A DNA stretch of 64,000 nucleotides, taken from NCBI RefSeq assembly GCF_004363245.1, contig NZ_SNYV01000014.1:1-64000 (forward strand). Reading direction: 5' to 3'. The notes beneath the pieces are model-generated. The model worked only from the letters and a program-made list of their open reading frames with translations, was not told the DNA's origin and searched no databases. Both the position numbers and the translations under genes were made by a program. Shown piece by piece: positions 25,288 through 34,474 of this stretch. Source of the stretch: Sphingobacterium yanglingense (GTDB taxonomy: Bacteria > Bacteroidota > Bacteroidia > Sphingobacteriales > Sphingobacteriaceae). Each line of letters starts with the position of its first letter. The stretch's first letter is position 1.

Positions 25288-26385
25288 CTAAAAGACCTTC
25301 ACGATATAGATGTAGTCTTGCAGTTTCTTTATCTGCTCTGTTCTTGGGAGCGTAGATAGTGTGTTTTTATTGTTAAGGAAAATATTTCCTTTCAGCGACT
25401 CAGCGGGTATTTTATTAAGCGCCTCGACAAGCTCTTTGGTTTTGATGGCAAATGCTGCACCATCGATCCCCTTTTGTTTACCAGAGATGATTCCGATGAT
25501 ATTACCCTGGTTGTCCAGTACAGGGCCTCCACTATTACCTGGATTCACTGGTATTGAAATCTGATACGCTATCGTATCACCAGCGTATCCTGTATTGGAA
25601 CTCAAATATCCCTGACCATATACAGCTTCATCTCTCGGGAATCCTAATGTGAAGATATCTTCCCCAAGTTCTGAACTTTGTTTTTTGAAAGTGTAAGGGA
25701 TGTTTTTTAAGTTTTTAAAACTCGTATCATCGATGTGTAAGATCGCGAGGTCTTTTTGGGCATCAGTGTACACAATCTGGGCCCTGTAAGCTTGTCCTTT
25801 CACATTTTGAAGATGTATAGAGTCGGCACCGTTGATGACATGATAATTGGTAACGACATAGCCGTCACGGGTCAACATAAAACCTGTCGCTCCAAAATGG
25901 ATGGCCGCAGCATTTTTGTTTTTATCGTTGTTGATATTTTGTATTGCTTTATTTTGCTCCGTTACATTTTTCTTCACCGAATTCATTTCCCTACGTAACG
26001 CGCTATAGTCTGTATTGGCCTTTTTGATATTTGAGAAATATCCTGTAATCCATAAAGTGGAAAAAACAGATACTAGCGCTACAGCAGCGGCCACCCCAGC
26101 ATTGATTTGCAGTTTAGCCCATAGTGAGGTTACTTTAGCAGCTACCGCGCTTTTACGCTCTGATTGAAATGCATTACCCTCAGCGATCAAAGATTGTTGA
26201 AATGCATTGCGCAGTTCAGTCTTTTGCAAATTTTGTACAAACGAACGGTGCTGTTCGAATAAGTCAGCATAAGTAGGCTCTGTTTCACAGAAGTTCTCGA
26301 AAGCCACAGCATCCTCTGTTGAAAGTTCGCCTCGTAAATACTGATCGGCCCAATCTATAAAATCATGTCTCTGCATACCACTCAT
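25288..26385 (-). CDS. Membrane-anchored trypsin-like serine protease with anti-sigma-like N-terminus
   Basis: A 365-residue protein. Residues 1-90 are cytoplasmic and resemble the N-terminus of anti-sigma factors (HDFIDWADQYLRGELSTEDAVAFENF). A single membrane helix spans about 96-117, followed by a Lys/Asn-rich coiled-coil-like stalk (120-158). Residues 160-320 are an S1C/trypsin-like protease with the triad His182 (TNYHV), Asp212 (KDLAIL) and Ser285 (NPGNSGGP). There is no PDZ domain. The start overlaps the sigma-factor stop by four bases (ATGA), so translation is coupled. I infer that it binds the sigma factor inside the cell while its protease domain works in the periplasm. Confidence 0.85.
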   Translation of the reverse strand: MSGMQRHDFIDWADQYLRGELSTEDAVAFENFCETEPTYADLFEQHRSFVQNLQKTELRNAFQQSLIAEGNAFQSERKSAVAAKVTSLWAKLQINAGVAAAVALVSVFSTLWITGYFSNIKKANTDYSALRREMNSVKKNVTEQNKAIQNINNDKNKNAAAIHFGATGFMLTRDGYVVTNYHVINGADSIHLQNVKGQAYRAQIVYTDAQKDLAILHIDDTSFKNLKNIPYTFKKQSSELGEDIFTLGFPRDEAVYGQGYLSSNTGYAGDTIAYQISIPVNPGNSGGPVLDNQGNIIGIISGKQKGIDGAAFAIKTKELVEALNKIPAESLKGNIFLNNKNTLSTLPRTEQIKKLQDYIYIVKVF

Positions 26386-26972
26386 TTTTCAAGAGATGAA
26401 TTAAAAAATATCTTTTTGAGTCGCTGTAGGCATTTGTACTTTTGTGTCTTCGCGTTGTCCGTATTGGTATAGCCAAATTTGTCACGTATGTCCTGCATAG
26501 ACATGTTGGCGATATAAAAATCTTTTAACAGTGTCTGGCAAGGTTCTCCTAATTGTGACAGGGCAATATTCATCTGGTCAAATCTTTGCTCTATCTCGTC
26601 GTGACGTTCAAGATCATCTTCTACTCGTAAGAGGTCCTCAAAGTCCGAAATATCAGCAGTGCTAGCCACGCTCCCTTTCCGCGTCAGTTGTTTTAGCCAC
26701 AGTCTTCTTGATACTGCGTACAAAAACGTCCCAAGTTTACTACTTAACTCAAATTTTTGTTGAGTAATCTTGTCATACAAAACCATCACCGCTTCTTGAA
26801 AGATATCTTTCGCTTCGTCTTCCGATCCGTTGTTGTTGACAATCATCCGTGATATCGAAGGGAAATAGGATTTGTAAATCCTATTGATAGCTTTACTATC
26901 GCCTTTTGATACCCCATCGATAATCTCCTGGTCCGAAATTTCTGTGGGAAGTATTTGTTTTATCTTACTCAC
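26382..26972 (-). CDS. ECF-type RNA polymerase sigma factor
   Basis: A 196-residue sigma-70 family protein. Region 2 is at about 28-95 (KAINRIYKSYFPSISRMI through FLYAVSRRLWLKQL) and region 4 at about 135-190 (LSQLGEPCQTLLKDFYIANMSMQDIRDKFGYTN). The linker (95-130) is acidic. It directs RNA polymerase to an unknown regulon. The downstream gene overlaps it by four bases and probably encodes its membrane-bound partner. No clear -7 box was found upstream, but a TACTATTTG near-match lies 20-30 bases before the ATG. Confidence 0.9.
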   Translation of the reverse strand: MSKIKQILPTEISDQEIIDGVSKGDSKAINRIYKSYFPSISRMIVNNNGSEDEAKDIFQEAVMVLYDKITQQKFELSSKLGTFLYAVSRRLWLKQLTRKGSVASTADISDFEDLLRVEDDLERHDEIEQRFDQMNIALSQLGEPCQTLLKDFYIANMSMQDIRDKFGYTNTDNAKTQKYKCLQRLKKIFFNSSLEK

Positions 26973-27290
26973 TTATTAATACCTTAAAATCCAAATAGTA
27001 ACCCTTGTAATCATGAAATTAATAAAGAAAACCAATTTCATATCTTCTTTACTGTGTTTAACCTCAGGTAGGGGTGTTTTCTGACCTTGAATATACGCAC
27101 TTTTGTAAAAATACTTAATCAAACGTAATAGTATTTTTGATGAAATACTAATGTTGCATCTAAAAAAAAGCTATAAACTTGCTAACGAATAACTTGTTTT
27201 ATTTATGGAACATTGATCTATTAAAGTAGTGAGGTAGATCGGTGGGGGAGTTGTAAAGTAGAAGGGTAGAGAAGGTCTAGAAAGCTGTAA
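26973..27290. other. Gene-free region between the sigma factor and the tRNA-Asp cluster
   Basis: AT-rich, without a supported gene. One dyad, TAGTATTT (27129-27136) / AAATACTA (27143-27150), has a 6-base loop and no T run. Confidence 0.45.
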
Positions 27291-27321
27291 ACAAAAAAAG
27301 GCATCCTTAATGGATACCTTT
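27291..27321 (-). terminator. Terminator of the tRNA-Asp cluster
   Basis: AAAGGCATCC (27297-27306) pairs imperfectly with GGATACCTTT (27312-27321). On the minus strand it is followed by a run of T. Confidence 0.7.
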
Positions 27322-27333
27322 ATTGTTTCTTAG

Positions 27334-27407
27334 CGGTCTGGACGGGACTCGAACCCGCGACCCCATGCGTGACAGGCATGTATTCTAACCAGCTGAACTA
27401 CCAGACC
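27334..27407 (-). tRNA. tRNA-Asp (anticodon GTC), third in transcription order
   Basis: On the minus strand the acceptor stem is GGTCTGG/CCAGACC with discriminator G. The anticodon stem CATGC/GCATG encloses CTGTCAC, giving anticodon GTC. The T arm carries GGGTTCGAGTCCC. CCA is not encoded. It is identical to the other two copies. Confidence 0.95.
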
Positions 27408-27439
27408 TAAGAATTTTGATTGTTGTAAAAGATATTTAG

Positions 27440-27513
27440 CGGTCTGGACGGGACTCGAACCCGCGACCCCATGCGTGACAGGCATGTATTCTAACCAGCT
27501 GAACTACCAGACC
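27440..27513 (-). tRNA. tRNA-Asp (anticodon GTC), second in transcription order
   Basis: Same 74-base sequence and fold as its neighbours; 32 bases separate it from the copy at 27334 and 66 from the copy at 27580. Confidence 0.95.
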
Positions 27514-27579
27514 TAAAATCTTTACTTTTACTATTTTTAAAGAACGATGAAAAGACTCTTCTTTTCTTTGTTTTTTGAG

Positions 27580-27653
27580 CGGTCTGGACGGGACTCGAAC
27601 CCGCGACCCCATGCGTGACAGGCATGTATTCTAACCAGCTGAACTACCAGACC
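27580..27653 (-). tRNA. tRNA-Asp (anticodon GTC), first in transcription order
   Basis: Same 74-base sequence as the other two copies. It is nearest to the promoter at 27679-27686. Confidence 0.95.
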
Positions 27654-27678
27654 TCAACCCTTCTTGTGAGAAGGTGTG

Positions 27679-27686
27679 CAAATATA
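27679..27686 (-). promoter_or_regulatory. -7 box of the tRNA-Asp cluster promoter
   Basis: TATATTTG on the minus strand, 25 bases before the first tRNA-Asp, the same distance as for tRNA-Pro. The -33 box is not clear. Confidence 0.55.
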
Positions 27687-27726
27687 GCGCTTATTTATAT
27701 AAATCCTAATTTTTTTTGAAAAAAAC

Positions 27727-28800
27727 TTAGTCTGTAGCGCCCTCCTTCATCTTTTCAGCGTTTTCAGCGAACTGTAATGCGTCTATAATAGGCTGTATAT
27801 CACCGTCTAGAATTGTCGATAAATTGTATGTCGTCAAGTTAATTCTATGTTCAGTAAATCTTCCTTGAGGGTAGTTATACGTACGGATTTTTGCCGAACG
27901 GTCGCCCGAAGAAACTAAAGTTTTTCTTTTTGCAGCGATATCACCGTTCTTTTTGTTCAATTCTATCTCGTAAAGTTTGGTACGAAGCATCTCCATTGCC
28001 AATTCTCGGTTGGCTAATTGGGAGCGCTCCACCTGACAGACCACAACAATTCCTGTAGGTTTATGGGTCAATTGTACTTTTGTCTCTACTTTATTTACGT
28101 TCTGCCCTCCAGCACCACCAGATCTAGAAGTGTGCATTTCGATATCACCTGGGTTCAGTTCGACGTCAACCTCTTCGGCTTCCGGTAGTACAGCGACAGA
28201 GGCTGCCGAAGTATGTACACGACCTTGAGTTTCGGTATCAGGGACACGTTGTACCCGATGTACCCCAGATTCATATTTCAGCTGACCATATACATCATCG
28301 CCAATTACTTTTAGGATTACCTCTTTATACCCACCAGAAGTACCTTCAGTAACATCCATCACTTCATTACGCCAGCCTTTGGTCTCGAAATAACGGGTAT
28401 ACATACGGTAAAGGTCACCCGCGAATAATGCCGCCTCGTCTCCTCCCGTACCACCACGTATCTCGATAATCGCATTTTTAGAGTCTTCAGGATCCTTAGG
28501 GATAAGCATCAGACGAATCTCTTCCTCTTTCTCTTCTCTTTGTACCAACAAGATGTCTTGTTCTTCTTTGGCCATTTCCCTTAATTCCTGATCCTTCTCA
28601 TTGACCAATATATCTTTATTGGTATCTATATTGCTGATTATATTTTTGTAAATATGATATTGCTCTACAATTTTTGATAGGTCTTTGTATTCCTTGTTCA
28701 ATTTTGCAAAACGTTTCATGTCATTGATGGTTTCGGGCTTGCTTAGTTCAGCTTCCACTTCTTGCCACCGTTCTTTAATCGCTTGTAGTTTTTCTAACAT
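27727..28800 (-). CDS. prfA: Peptide chain release factor 1
   Basis: A 357-residue RF1, which ends translation at UAA and UAG. The GGQ motif is in [22 protein letters not shown], and the codon-recognition region is [22 protein letters not shown], with the PxT-type tripeptide of RF1 rather than the SPF of RF2. The length is standard. It lies 73 bases upstream of the tRNA-Asp cluster on the same strand. Confidence 0.96.
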   Translation of the reverse strand: MLEKLQAIKERWQEVEAELSKPETINDMKRFAKLNKEYKDLSKIVEQYHIYKNIISNIDTNKDILVNEKDQELREMAKEEQDILLVQREEKEEEIRLMLIPKDPEDSKNAIIEIRGGTGGDEAALFAGDLYRMYTRYFETKGWRNEVMDVTEGTSGGYKEVILKVIGDDVYGQLKYESGVHRVQRVPDTETQGRVHTSAASVAVLPEAEEVDVELNPGDIEMHTSRSGGAGGQNVNKVETKVQLTHKPTGIVVVCQVERSQLANRELAMEMLRTKLYEIELNKKNGDIAAKRKTLVSSGDRSAKIRTYNYPQGRFTEHRINLTTYNLSTILDGDIQPIIDALQFAENAEKMKEGATD

Positions 28801-28968
28801 AGTTCCGTTTGATAAGTATTAATCCTCAAAGCCAAAATAAGGACAATTAATAGCCCTTAGGTATCCATTTTATAGCATACAGCTTATGGGATTTTGCTCC
28901 AAAAAGGTGTTATTCCCTTTTAGAGAGTGCAAAAATACTGAAAAATATGGTTTAAAAAGAAGGAATTG

Positions 28969-29298
28969 TTAATGACTTGATACAACCTTTAGTCCTATTA
29001 TTGAAGCGATTAAGGTGAATATGAAGAATATCCTCCAAAATTCAGCAGGCTCCTTAAAGAAAATAATACCCATTAGTACTGTTCCTACAGCTCCTATGCC
29101 TGTCCAAACAGCGTATGCTGTACCTAAAGGCAAGGTCTGGGTAGCCTTGATCAGTAATCCCATACTTAGAAATAGACAGATTACAAAACCTCCATACCAC
29201 AATAGAGAAGTGGTCCCTGCAGCTTCTTTCGCTTTACCTAGGCAAGTGGTGAATCCAACTTCAAATAATCCACCTAATATTAAAAATATCCAGTTCAT
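28969..29298 (-). CDS. SMR family exporter, Gdx/SugE-like
   Basis: The start is placed at ATG 29298 (MNWIFLILGGLFEVG). The 109-residue product has four membrane helices and the central Glu13 that all small multidrug resistance transporters need. The signature LGTAYAVWTGIGAVGTVLMGIIFFKEP fits the guanidinium exporter (Gdx/SugE) branch more than the EmrE branch. It works as an antiparallel dimer in the inner membrane. The Crp-like gene upstream on the same strand may control it. Confidence 0.85.
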   Translation of the reverse strand: MNWIFLILGGLFEVGFTTCLGKAKEAAGTTSLLWYGGFVICLFLSMGLLIKATQTLPLGTAYAVWTGIGAVGTVLMGIIFFKEPAEFWRIFFIFTLIASIIGLKVVSSH

Positions 29299-29389
29299 TT
29301 TTTTGTGCAAAGGTGCGTTTTTTTAGATTTTCTTTTTTTAACAAATGTTAAAAAAGAGTCTTTTTCCGGTAACAGTCGCTGGGAGTGTG

Positions 29390-29953
29390 TTATTTTATTT
29401 CAGCGCGGATTCGCGAGAGAGTCACCTGTGTAACACCGAGATAGGATGCAATATAGCCCAGTTTGATCCGTTGTAGGACATTAGCCTCCTTGGTTAGGAG
29501 ATCGCTATATCGTTCGGTAGCTGTTTTGAACAGCGTTTGCATAAGACGTTGTTCTATTTTTAATGTCTCCAGTTCGGCGAGTTTACGCCCCCAGTTTGAG
29601 ATGGGCAAAGAACTGTTATAAAGATGCTGTAGCTTTGAAACCGGGATGCGGTACAGAACACAGTTCTCTAATGTGTCTACGATTTCATAGCCGGGAGTGT
29701 TGTGTACATAGCTCTTCAGTGATAGTATGGAATCTCCAGGGAAGCAGAAGTCCAAAACAGCCTCTTTTTGTTCTTTTGGGTAGTAAATACGACAGATTCC
29801 CTCTGTCAAGAAATAAATATATTTAGAAGTTCTATCCTTGTCTATCAGTATACTGTTCTTTTCAACTTCAATGCGCTCGGTTATGCCCAGCAGCTTCTCC
29901 AACTCCGCATCAGGGAGTATCGCTATTTGTTGGATAGCATCTATGAGTTCCAT
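29390..29953 (-). CDS. Crp/Fnr-type transcriptional regulator
   Basis: A 187-residue protein with an N-terminal cyclic-nucleotide-binding fold (ILIDKDRTSKYIYFLTEGICRIYY...LDFCFPGDSILS) and a C-terminal winged helix with the recognition segment IASYLGVTQVTLSRIRAEIK. Such short Crp-like regulators are abundant in Bacteroidota and usually control a neighbouring gene. Its first 13 bases overlap the end of lpxH, so it is cotranscribed with it, and the SMR exporter follows 91 bases downstream. Confidence 0.88.
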   Translation of the reverse strand: MELIDAIQQIAILPDAELEKLLGITERIEVEKNSILIDKDRTSKYIYFLTEGICRIYYPKEQKEAVLDFCFPGDSILSLKSYVHNTPGYEIVDTLENCVLYRIPVSKLQHLYNSSLPISNWGRKLAELETLKIEQRLMQTLFKTATERYSDLLTKEANVLQRIKLGYIASYLGVTQVTLSRIRAEIK

Positions 29954-30690
29954 CGTTGTAGATTAAGCGTTTGTCCATCCCATACGGCGTAGGTGTAATA
30001 GTTTATCCATTCACCTAGGTTGATAATTTTAGAATCTTTTCTAAGCTCGATTTCATAAGGGAAATGACGGTGGCCAAAGATAAAATAGTCATAGTGCTGG
30101 GTATGGAGTATATCATTGGCGTATTGGATGAGCCATTCTCTATCTTCTCCCAAAAACTTTTCATCGTTATTATTAGAGATGCGACTGTGCTTAGACCATC
30201 GTTGAGCTATTCCAATGCCTAGATTGGGATGCAAACGGGCAAAAAGCCACTGGCAGAAAGAACTGCGGAATATTTTTTTTAATATTTTATATTTTTTGTC
30301 TCCGGGGCCTAATCCATCTCCATGGTGGATATAACATGATTTTCCGTTGAGGTCCAGGATCAGCTCATTATCGATAATGGTAGCCCCAATCTCTTTTTTC
30401 AAATAACCAAACATCCACATATCATGATTGCCTTTAAATAGGGTTATTTTGATTCCGGCATCTGCTAATTCTGCGAGCTTTCCTAAAAATCGGATATAGC
30501 CCTTAGGAACTACTGTGCTGTATTCAAACCAGAAGTCGAAGACATCGCCCACTAGGTAAAGCTCAGAGGCATCCTGTTTGATATGGTCGAGCCATTTCAC
30601 AATTTCTCGTTCCCGGATTTCGGACTGCTCTTTCGGATAAGAACCCAAATGGAAGTCAGAAGCAAAATATATCTTTTTAGCAATTTGCAT
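29941..30690 (-). CDS. lpxH: UDP-2,3-diacylglucosamine diphosphatase
   Basis: A 249-residue calcineurin-like phosphoesterase. The metal motifs are ASDFHLGS, LVGDVFDFWFEY, FKGNHDMWM, YIHHGDGLG and IFGHRHFP, in the order and spacing of LpxH, which removes UMP from UDP-diacylglucosamine in lipid A synthesis on the inner face of the cytoplasmic membrane. Length is normal for Bacteroidota. Confidence 0.9.
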   Translation of the reverse strand: MQIAKKIYFASDFHLGSYPKEQSEIREREIVKWLDHIKQDASELYLVGDVFDFWFEYSTVVPKGYIRFLGKLAELADAGIKITLFKGNHDMWMFGYLKKEIGATIIDNELILDLNGKSCYIHHGDGLGPGDKKYKILKKIFRSSFCQWLFARLHPNLGIGIAQRWSKHSRISNNNDEKFLGEDREWLIQYANDILHTQHYDYFIFGHRHFPYEIELRKDSKIINLGEWINYYTYAVWDGQTLNLQRWNS

Positions 30691-30815
30691 GTTGGTGTAA
30701 AACTACCAAAATGCGCTGATTTTACAAATAGGTGATGCTTGATCAATACCATGTTATTTATTAAGCTAGTCTTTGTAAGACTGGCACCTAGAAGTAGGCT
30801 AATGGCTGAGGAAAG

Positions 30816-30846
30816 TTTTAAAGGATGAATTATTTCCTTAGTTTTG
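30816..30846 (+). promoter_or_regulatory. Promoter of the prolyl oligopeptidase gene
   Basis: TAGTTTTG (30839-30846) matches TAnnTTTG, with TTTA at 30816-30819 about 19 bases upstream. The ATG is 20 bases downstream. Confidence 0.5.
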
Positions 30847-30865
30847 TTAGAAAGAATGATCAATT

Positions 30866-33013
30866 ATGAAGAAAAATATTGGTTTTATAATGCTCTCAAT
30901 GGCATTGGTAGCATGTCAACAAAATAAACAGATTGATTCGGTGAAAGATATTATAGTACAGCCTTATCCTAAGACAGAGAAAGTAGATCAAAAGGATGAT
31001 TTTTTTGGAGTTTCGGTAGCGGATCCTTATCGATGGTTGGAGGATGATATGTCGGAAAAAAACAAAGCATGGGTTGCAGCGGAAAACGAAGTAACACAAG
31101 CCTATCTTGGACAGATTCCTTTCCGTCAGGCTATTACGCAACGATTAGAGAAGTTATGGAATTATGAAAAATATTCCGCTCCGTTTATTGAAGGAGACTA
31201 TACCTATTTTTACAAAAATGACGGATTACAGAATCAAGCGGTACTCTATCGTAAAAAAGGCGATAAGGGAGCTGAAGAGGTGTTTTTGGATCCTAATAAA
31301 TTTTCAGCAGATGGTACAACTTCATTAGCTGGAATTAATTTCAGTAAGGATGGTTCGCTGGTTGCCTATCAGATTTCAGAAGGAGGTTCCGACTGGCGTA
31401 AAGTAATTGTATTACGTACGGCAGATAAGACGGTATTGGGGGATACATTAATTGATGTCAAATTCAGTGAACTGGCTTGGCGTGGTAATGAAGGCTTTTA
31501 TTACAGTTCCTATGACAAACCAAAATCTGGATCAGCATTGTCAGCGATGACCGATCAGCATAAATTATATTTCCATACCCTGAATACTGCTCAATCTACA
31601 GACGAACTAATCTTTGGTGGAGAGAAACTTCCTCGTAGATATATAGGTGCAGGGGTGACCGAAGATCAACGCTTTCTAGTTGTGACAGCGGCAAATACCA
31701 CATCCGGGAATGAGTTGTATGTTCGGGATTTAACAAACCCTACAGCTGGTTTCGTAACGATAGTGGATAACTTTGATAAAAACCATGCTATTTTAGATAA
31801 TGATGGAGATCGGTTCCTTATTTATACGGAGTTGGGGGCACCCAATGGTAAGATTATAGAGACTGTCCTGGTTAATCCTAAACCTACCGAGTGGAAGGAT
31901 CTGATTCCAGAAACTGAAAATGTATTAAGCCCTTCCATAGGTGGAGGGAAGATATTTGCATCGTATTTAAAAGATGCAACTTCTCTGGTGAAGCAGTACG
32001 ACCGTGATGGGAAATTGGAACGCGAAATTGCCTTGCCTGGAGTTGGTACTGCGAGTGGTTTTGGAGCAAAAAAAGGAGATAAATCTCTTTATTATACGTT
32101 CACTTCCTATATCAATCCCGGCACAATCTATAATTATGATATCGCTTCTGGTAAATCCGATGTGTATAAGAAAGCTGAAATCCAATTTGATCCGACACAA
32201 TATGAGTCTAAACAGATTTTCTATACGTCAAAGGATGGTACAAAAGTACCGATGATTATTACGTATAAAAAAGGAATAAAGCTAGATGGTACTAATCCGA
32301 CCATGTTGTACGGATATGGAGGCTTCAATATCAGTCTAACTCCCTCGTTTAGTACGGCTAATATTATTCTCTTGGAGCAAGGTGGTGTATATGCTGTTGC
32401 AAACTTGAGAGGCGGTGGGGAATATGGTGAAAATTGGCACGTAGCAGGGACTAAGATGAATAAGCAGAATGTTTTTGATGACTTCATTGCGGCAGGAGAG
32501 TATCTGATTAAAGAGAAGTACACTTCGTCCGAACGATTGGCAATTGCAGGGGGCTCAAATGGAGGGTTGTTAGTCGGGGCCTGTATGACACAGAGACCAG
32601 AATTATTTAAAGTTGCGTTTCCTGCGGTGGGCGTATTGGATATGTTACGTTACCACAAGTTTACTGCAGGTGCAGGCTGGGCGTTTGATTATGGAACAGC
32701 AGATGATAGTAAAGAGATGTTTGAGTACTTGTACAGATATTCTCCTTATCATGCATTGAAAGCAAATACGTCGTATCCAGCAACGATGGTTATGACTGCA
32801 GATCACGATGATCGCGTGGTGCCCGCGCACTCCTTTAAGTTTGCAGCTCGCTTGCAGGAATACAATGTAGGGACTAATCCGGTTCTGATTCGTATCGATA
32901 CCAATGCAGGACATGGAGCAGGCAAGTCTACAGCTATGCAAATAGCCGAACATGCAGACAAATGGGCGTTTATGTTCCAGAACATGGGAATGACTTATAA
33001 CGAAATTAAATAA
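30866..33013 (+). CDS. Prolyl oligopeptidase family serine peptidase (S9A), lipoprotein
   Basis: A 715-residue protein with lipobox ALVAC (Cys17), so it is exported and lipid-anchored. Residues about 45-130 and 460-715 form the alpha/beta hydrolase, and 130-450 the seven-bladed propeller. The active serine is Ser564 in AGGSNGGLL; Asp follows in TADHDDRVV and His in NAGHGAG. These enzymes cut short peptides after proline in the periplasm. It is followed five bases later by a Crp-like regulator gene. Confidence 0.93.
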   Translation: MKKNIGFIMLSMALVACQQNKQIDSVKDIIVQPYPKTEKVDQKDDFFGVSVADPYRWLEDDMSEKNKAWVAAENEVTQAYLGQIPFRQAITQRLEKLWNYEKYSAPFIEGDYTYFYKNDGLQNQAVLYRKKGDKGAEEVFLDPNKFSADGTTSLAGINFSKDGSLVAYQISEGGSDWRKVIVLRTADKTVLGDTLIDVKFSELAWRGNEGFYYSSYDKPKSGSALSAMTDQHKLYFHTLNTAQSTDELIFGGEKLPRRYIGAGVTEDQRFLVVTAANTTSGNELYVRDLTNPTAGFVTIVDNFDKNHAILDNDGDRFLIYTELGAPNGKIIETVLVNPKPTEWKDLIPETENVLSPSIGGGKIFASYLKDATSLVKQYDRDGKLEREIALPGVGTASGFGAKKGDKSLYYTFTSYINPGTIYNYDIASGKSDVYKKAEIQFDPTQYESKQIFYTSKDGTKVPMIITYKKGIKLDGTNPTMLYGYGGFNISLTPSFSTANIILLEQGGVYAVANLRGGGEYGENWHVAGTKMNKQNVFDDFIAAGEYLIKEKYTSSERLAIAGGSNGGLLVGACMTQRPELFKVAFPAVGVLDMLRYHKFTAGAGWAFDYGTADDSKEMFEYLYRYSPYHALKANTSYPATMVMTADHDDRVVPAHSFKFAARLQEYNVGTNPVLIRIDTNAGHGAGKSTAMQIAEHADKWAFMFQNMGMTYNEIK

Positions 33014-33018
33014 AGCAA

Positions 33019-33588
33019 ATGGTTCAAAACCTCATACAGCACATCAATGGTATCACACCTTTAACCGAAGAGGAAGAGGGAATTGTTGCCGAATTGGTTC
33101 GAGAGAAAACATTGGCCCGCAAGCAATTTTTGCATCGGGCAGGAGAAGTTGCTCAATATTCTGCTTTTGTTGTTGAAGGCTGTCTGCGCTCTTATGCTGT
33201 AGACCGGAATGGCTTTGAGCATATTTTGCAGTTTGCTCCAGCCAATTGGTGGATTTCCGATATGTATTCTTTTGTTAAGAATAAACCGAGCGAATTGAAT
33301 GTCGATGCACTTTTGGAAACCAAAGTGCTTTTATTGAGCCGTTCCTGTCAGGTGAGTATCTTTGACCGTATTCCAAAGTTGGAGCGTTACTTCAGAATTT
33401 TAACAGAGAACGCATTGGCAGCCAGTAATCACCGTACCATAAACTACCTTAGTCTTCCTGCAAAAATAAGGTATGAAAAGTTCTGTACGATGTATCCAAC
33501 GCTGATAAATACGATTCCTCAAAAATCAGTAGCATCCTATATCGGCATCACGCCGGAGTTTCTAAGTAAACTTCGTGCAGAGTTCTAG
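33019..33588 (+). CDS. Crp/Fnr-type transcriptional regulator
   Basis: A 189-residue protein with the Crp cyclic-nucleotide-like fold (KQFLHRAGEVAQYSAFVVEGCLRSYAV...ILQFAPANWWISD) and a C-terminal winged helix ending IPQKSVASYIGITPEFLSKLRAEF. It begins five bases after the peptidase stop, so the two are cotranscribed, and ends at a strong terminator. Target and effector are unknown. Confidence 0.88.
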   Translation: MVQNLIQHINGITPLTEEEEGIVAELVREKTLARKQFLHRAGEVAQYSAFVVEGCLRSYAVDRNGFEHILQFAPANWWISDMYSFVKNKPSELNVDALLETKVLLLSRSCQVSIFDRIPKLERYFRILTENALAASNHRTINYLSLPAKIRYEKFCTMYPTLINTIPQKSVASYIGITPEFLSKLRAEF

Positions 33589-33594
33589 ATAAAG

Positions 33595-33634
33595 AAAATG
33601 GGCCATCATACGATATGATAGCCCATTTTTTTTT
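33595..33634 (+). terminator. Terminator of the peptidase/regulator operon
   Basis: AATGGGCCATCATA (33597-33610) pairs, with a bulge, with TATGATAGCCCATT (33614-33627), followed by a long T run. Confidence 0.85.
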
Positions 33635-33669
33635 AATCTACATTAAGAATTGAAGGCACAATTAGCACT

Positions 33670-33700
33670 TATCTTTGTATTATATAACAAAAGGAGGAAA
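33670..33700 (+). promoter_or_regulatory. Promoter -7 box and strong Shine-Dalgarno of the pirin gene
   Basis: TATCTTTG (33670-33677) is a consensus -7 box. AAGGAGG (33691-33697) lies five bases before the ATG at 33703, a strong Shine-Dalgarno of a kind rare in this window. Confidence 0.6.
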
Positions 33701-33702
33701 AA

Positions 33703-34416
33703 ATGGCACATACAATTTTGTACAGATCTGACAGTCGGGGGCATGCAGATCATGGCTGGTTAAAAAGCGCACATACATTTAGTTTTGCAGGCTACTATGA
33801 TCCAGAACGCATACACTTTGGAGCGCTACGTGTTTTTAACGATGATTATGTGACTGGTGGTAACGGATTCGGTAGACACCCACATGACAACATGGAGATT
33901 ATCTCTATCCCTTTAGAAGGTACCTTGGCACATCAGGACAGTATGGGCAACAGTGGCACGATAGAGCCCGGAGAAATTCAGGTGATGAGTGCTGGTACGG
34001 GCATACAACATAGTGAGTTTAATGCCAATGAAGCCGAAGCTGTCCAATTTTTACAGATATGGTTGTTCCCTAATAAGCAGAACGTCGAACCTCGTTATGA
34101 CCAGATTCGTGTAGATCCCGCAAATCGGAGAAACAAACTTCAGCAGATTGTCTCTCCGAATAAGGAGGATGAAGGAGCCTGGATACATCAGGATGCTTGG
34201 TTTCATAGAACAGATCTCGATGAAGGAAAGGCTATAGATTATGTGTTGAAAGGAGAGGGCAATGGTGTATTTGTTTTTGTTCTTGAGGGAGAGGTACAGG
34301 TAGACGAAACAACATTGCATCGTAGAGATGCGGTAGGAATTACCGATACCAATAGTATCACTTTACAGGCAAAAAAAGAGAGTTCTTTATTACTTATAGA
34401 AGTTCCTATGCTGTAA
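33703..34416 (+). CDS. Pirin family protein (YhhW-like)
   Basis: A 237-residue bicupin. The N-terminal cupin carries the metal ligands His59, His61 (RHPHDNMEI), His103 and Glu105 (GTGIQHSEFN), as in YhhW and human pirin, some of which have quercetinase activity. The C-terminal cupin has no metal set. It is cytoplasmic and stands alone with its own promoter and terminator. The natural substrate is unknown. Confidence 0.93.
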   Translation: MAHTILYRSDSRGHADHGWLKSAHTFSFAGYYDPERIHFGALRVFNDDYVTGGNGFGRHPHDNMEIISIPLEGTLAHQDSMGNSGTIEPGEIQVMSAGTGIQHSEFNANEAEAVQFLQIWLFPNKQNVEPRYDQIRVDPANRRNKLQQIVSPNKEDEGAWIHQDAWFHRTDLDEGKAIDYVLKGEGNGVFVFVLEGEVQVDETTLHRRDAVGITDTNSITLQAKKESSLLLIEVPML

Positions 34417-34442
34417 GGAACGAAAATTGTTTAATCTATCCG

Positions 34443-34474
34443 AAGAGGGGCTGCATATCACAGCCTCTTTTTTT
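34443..34474 (+). terminator. Terminator of the pirin gene
   Basis: AAGAGGGGCTG (34443-34453) pairs with CAGCCTCTT (34461-34469), with a bulge, followed by seven T. Confidence 0.8.

Noticed and set aside
27334..27653. Regular 74-base repeats that could suggest a CRISPR-like array
   Set aside because: Each repeat folds as a complete tRNA-Asp, and the spacers are short and AT-rich with no cas genes nearby.
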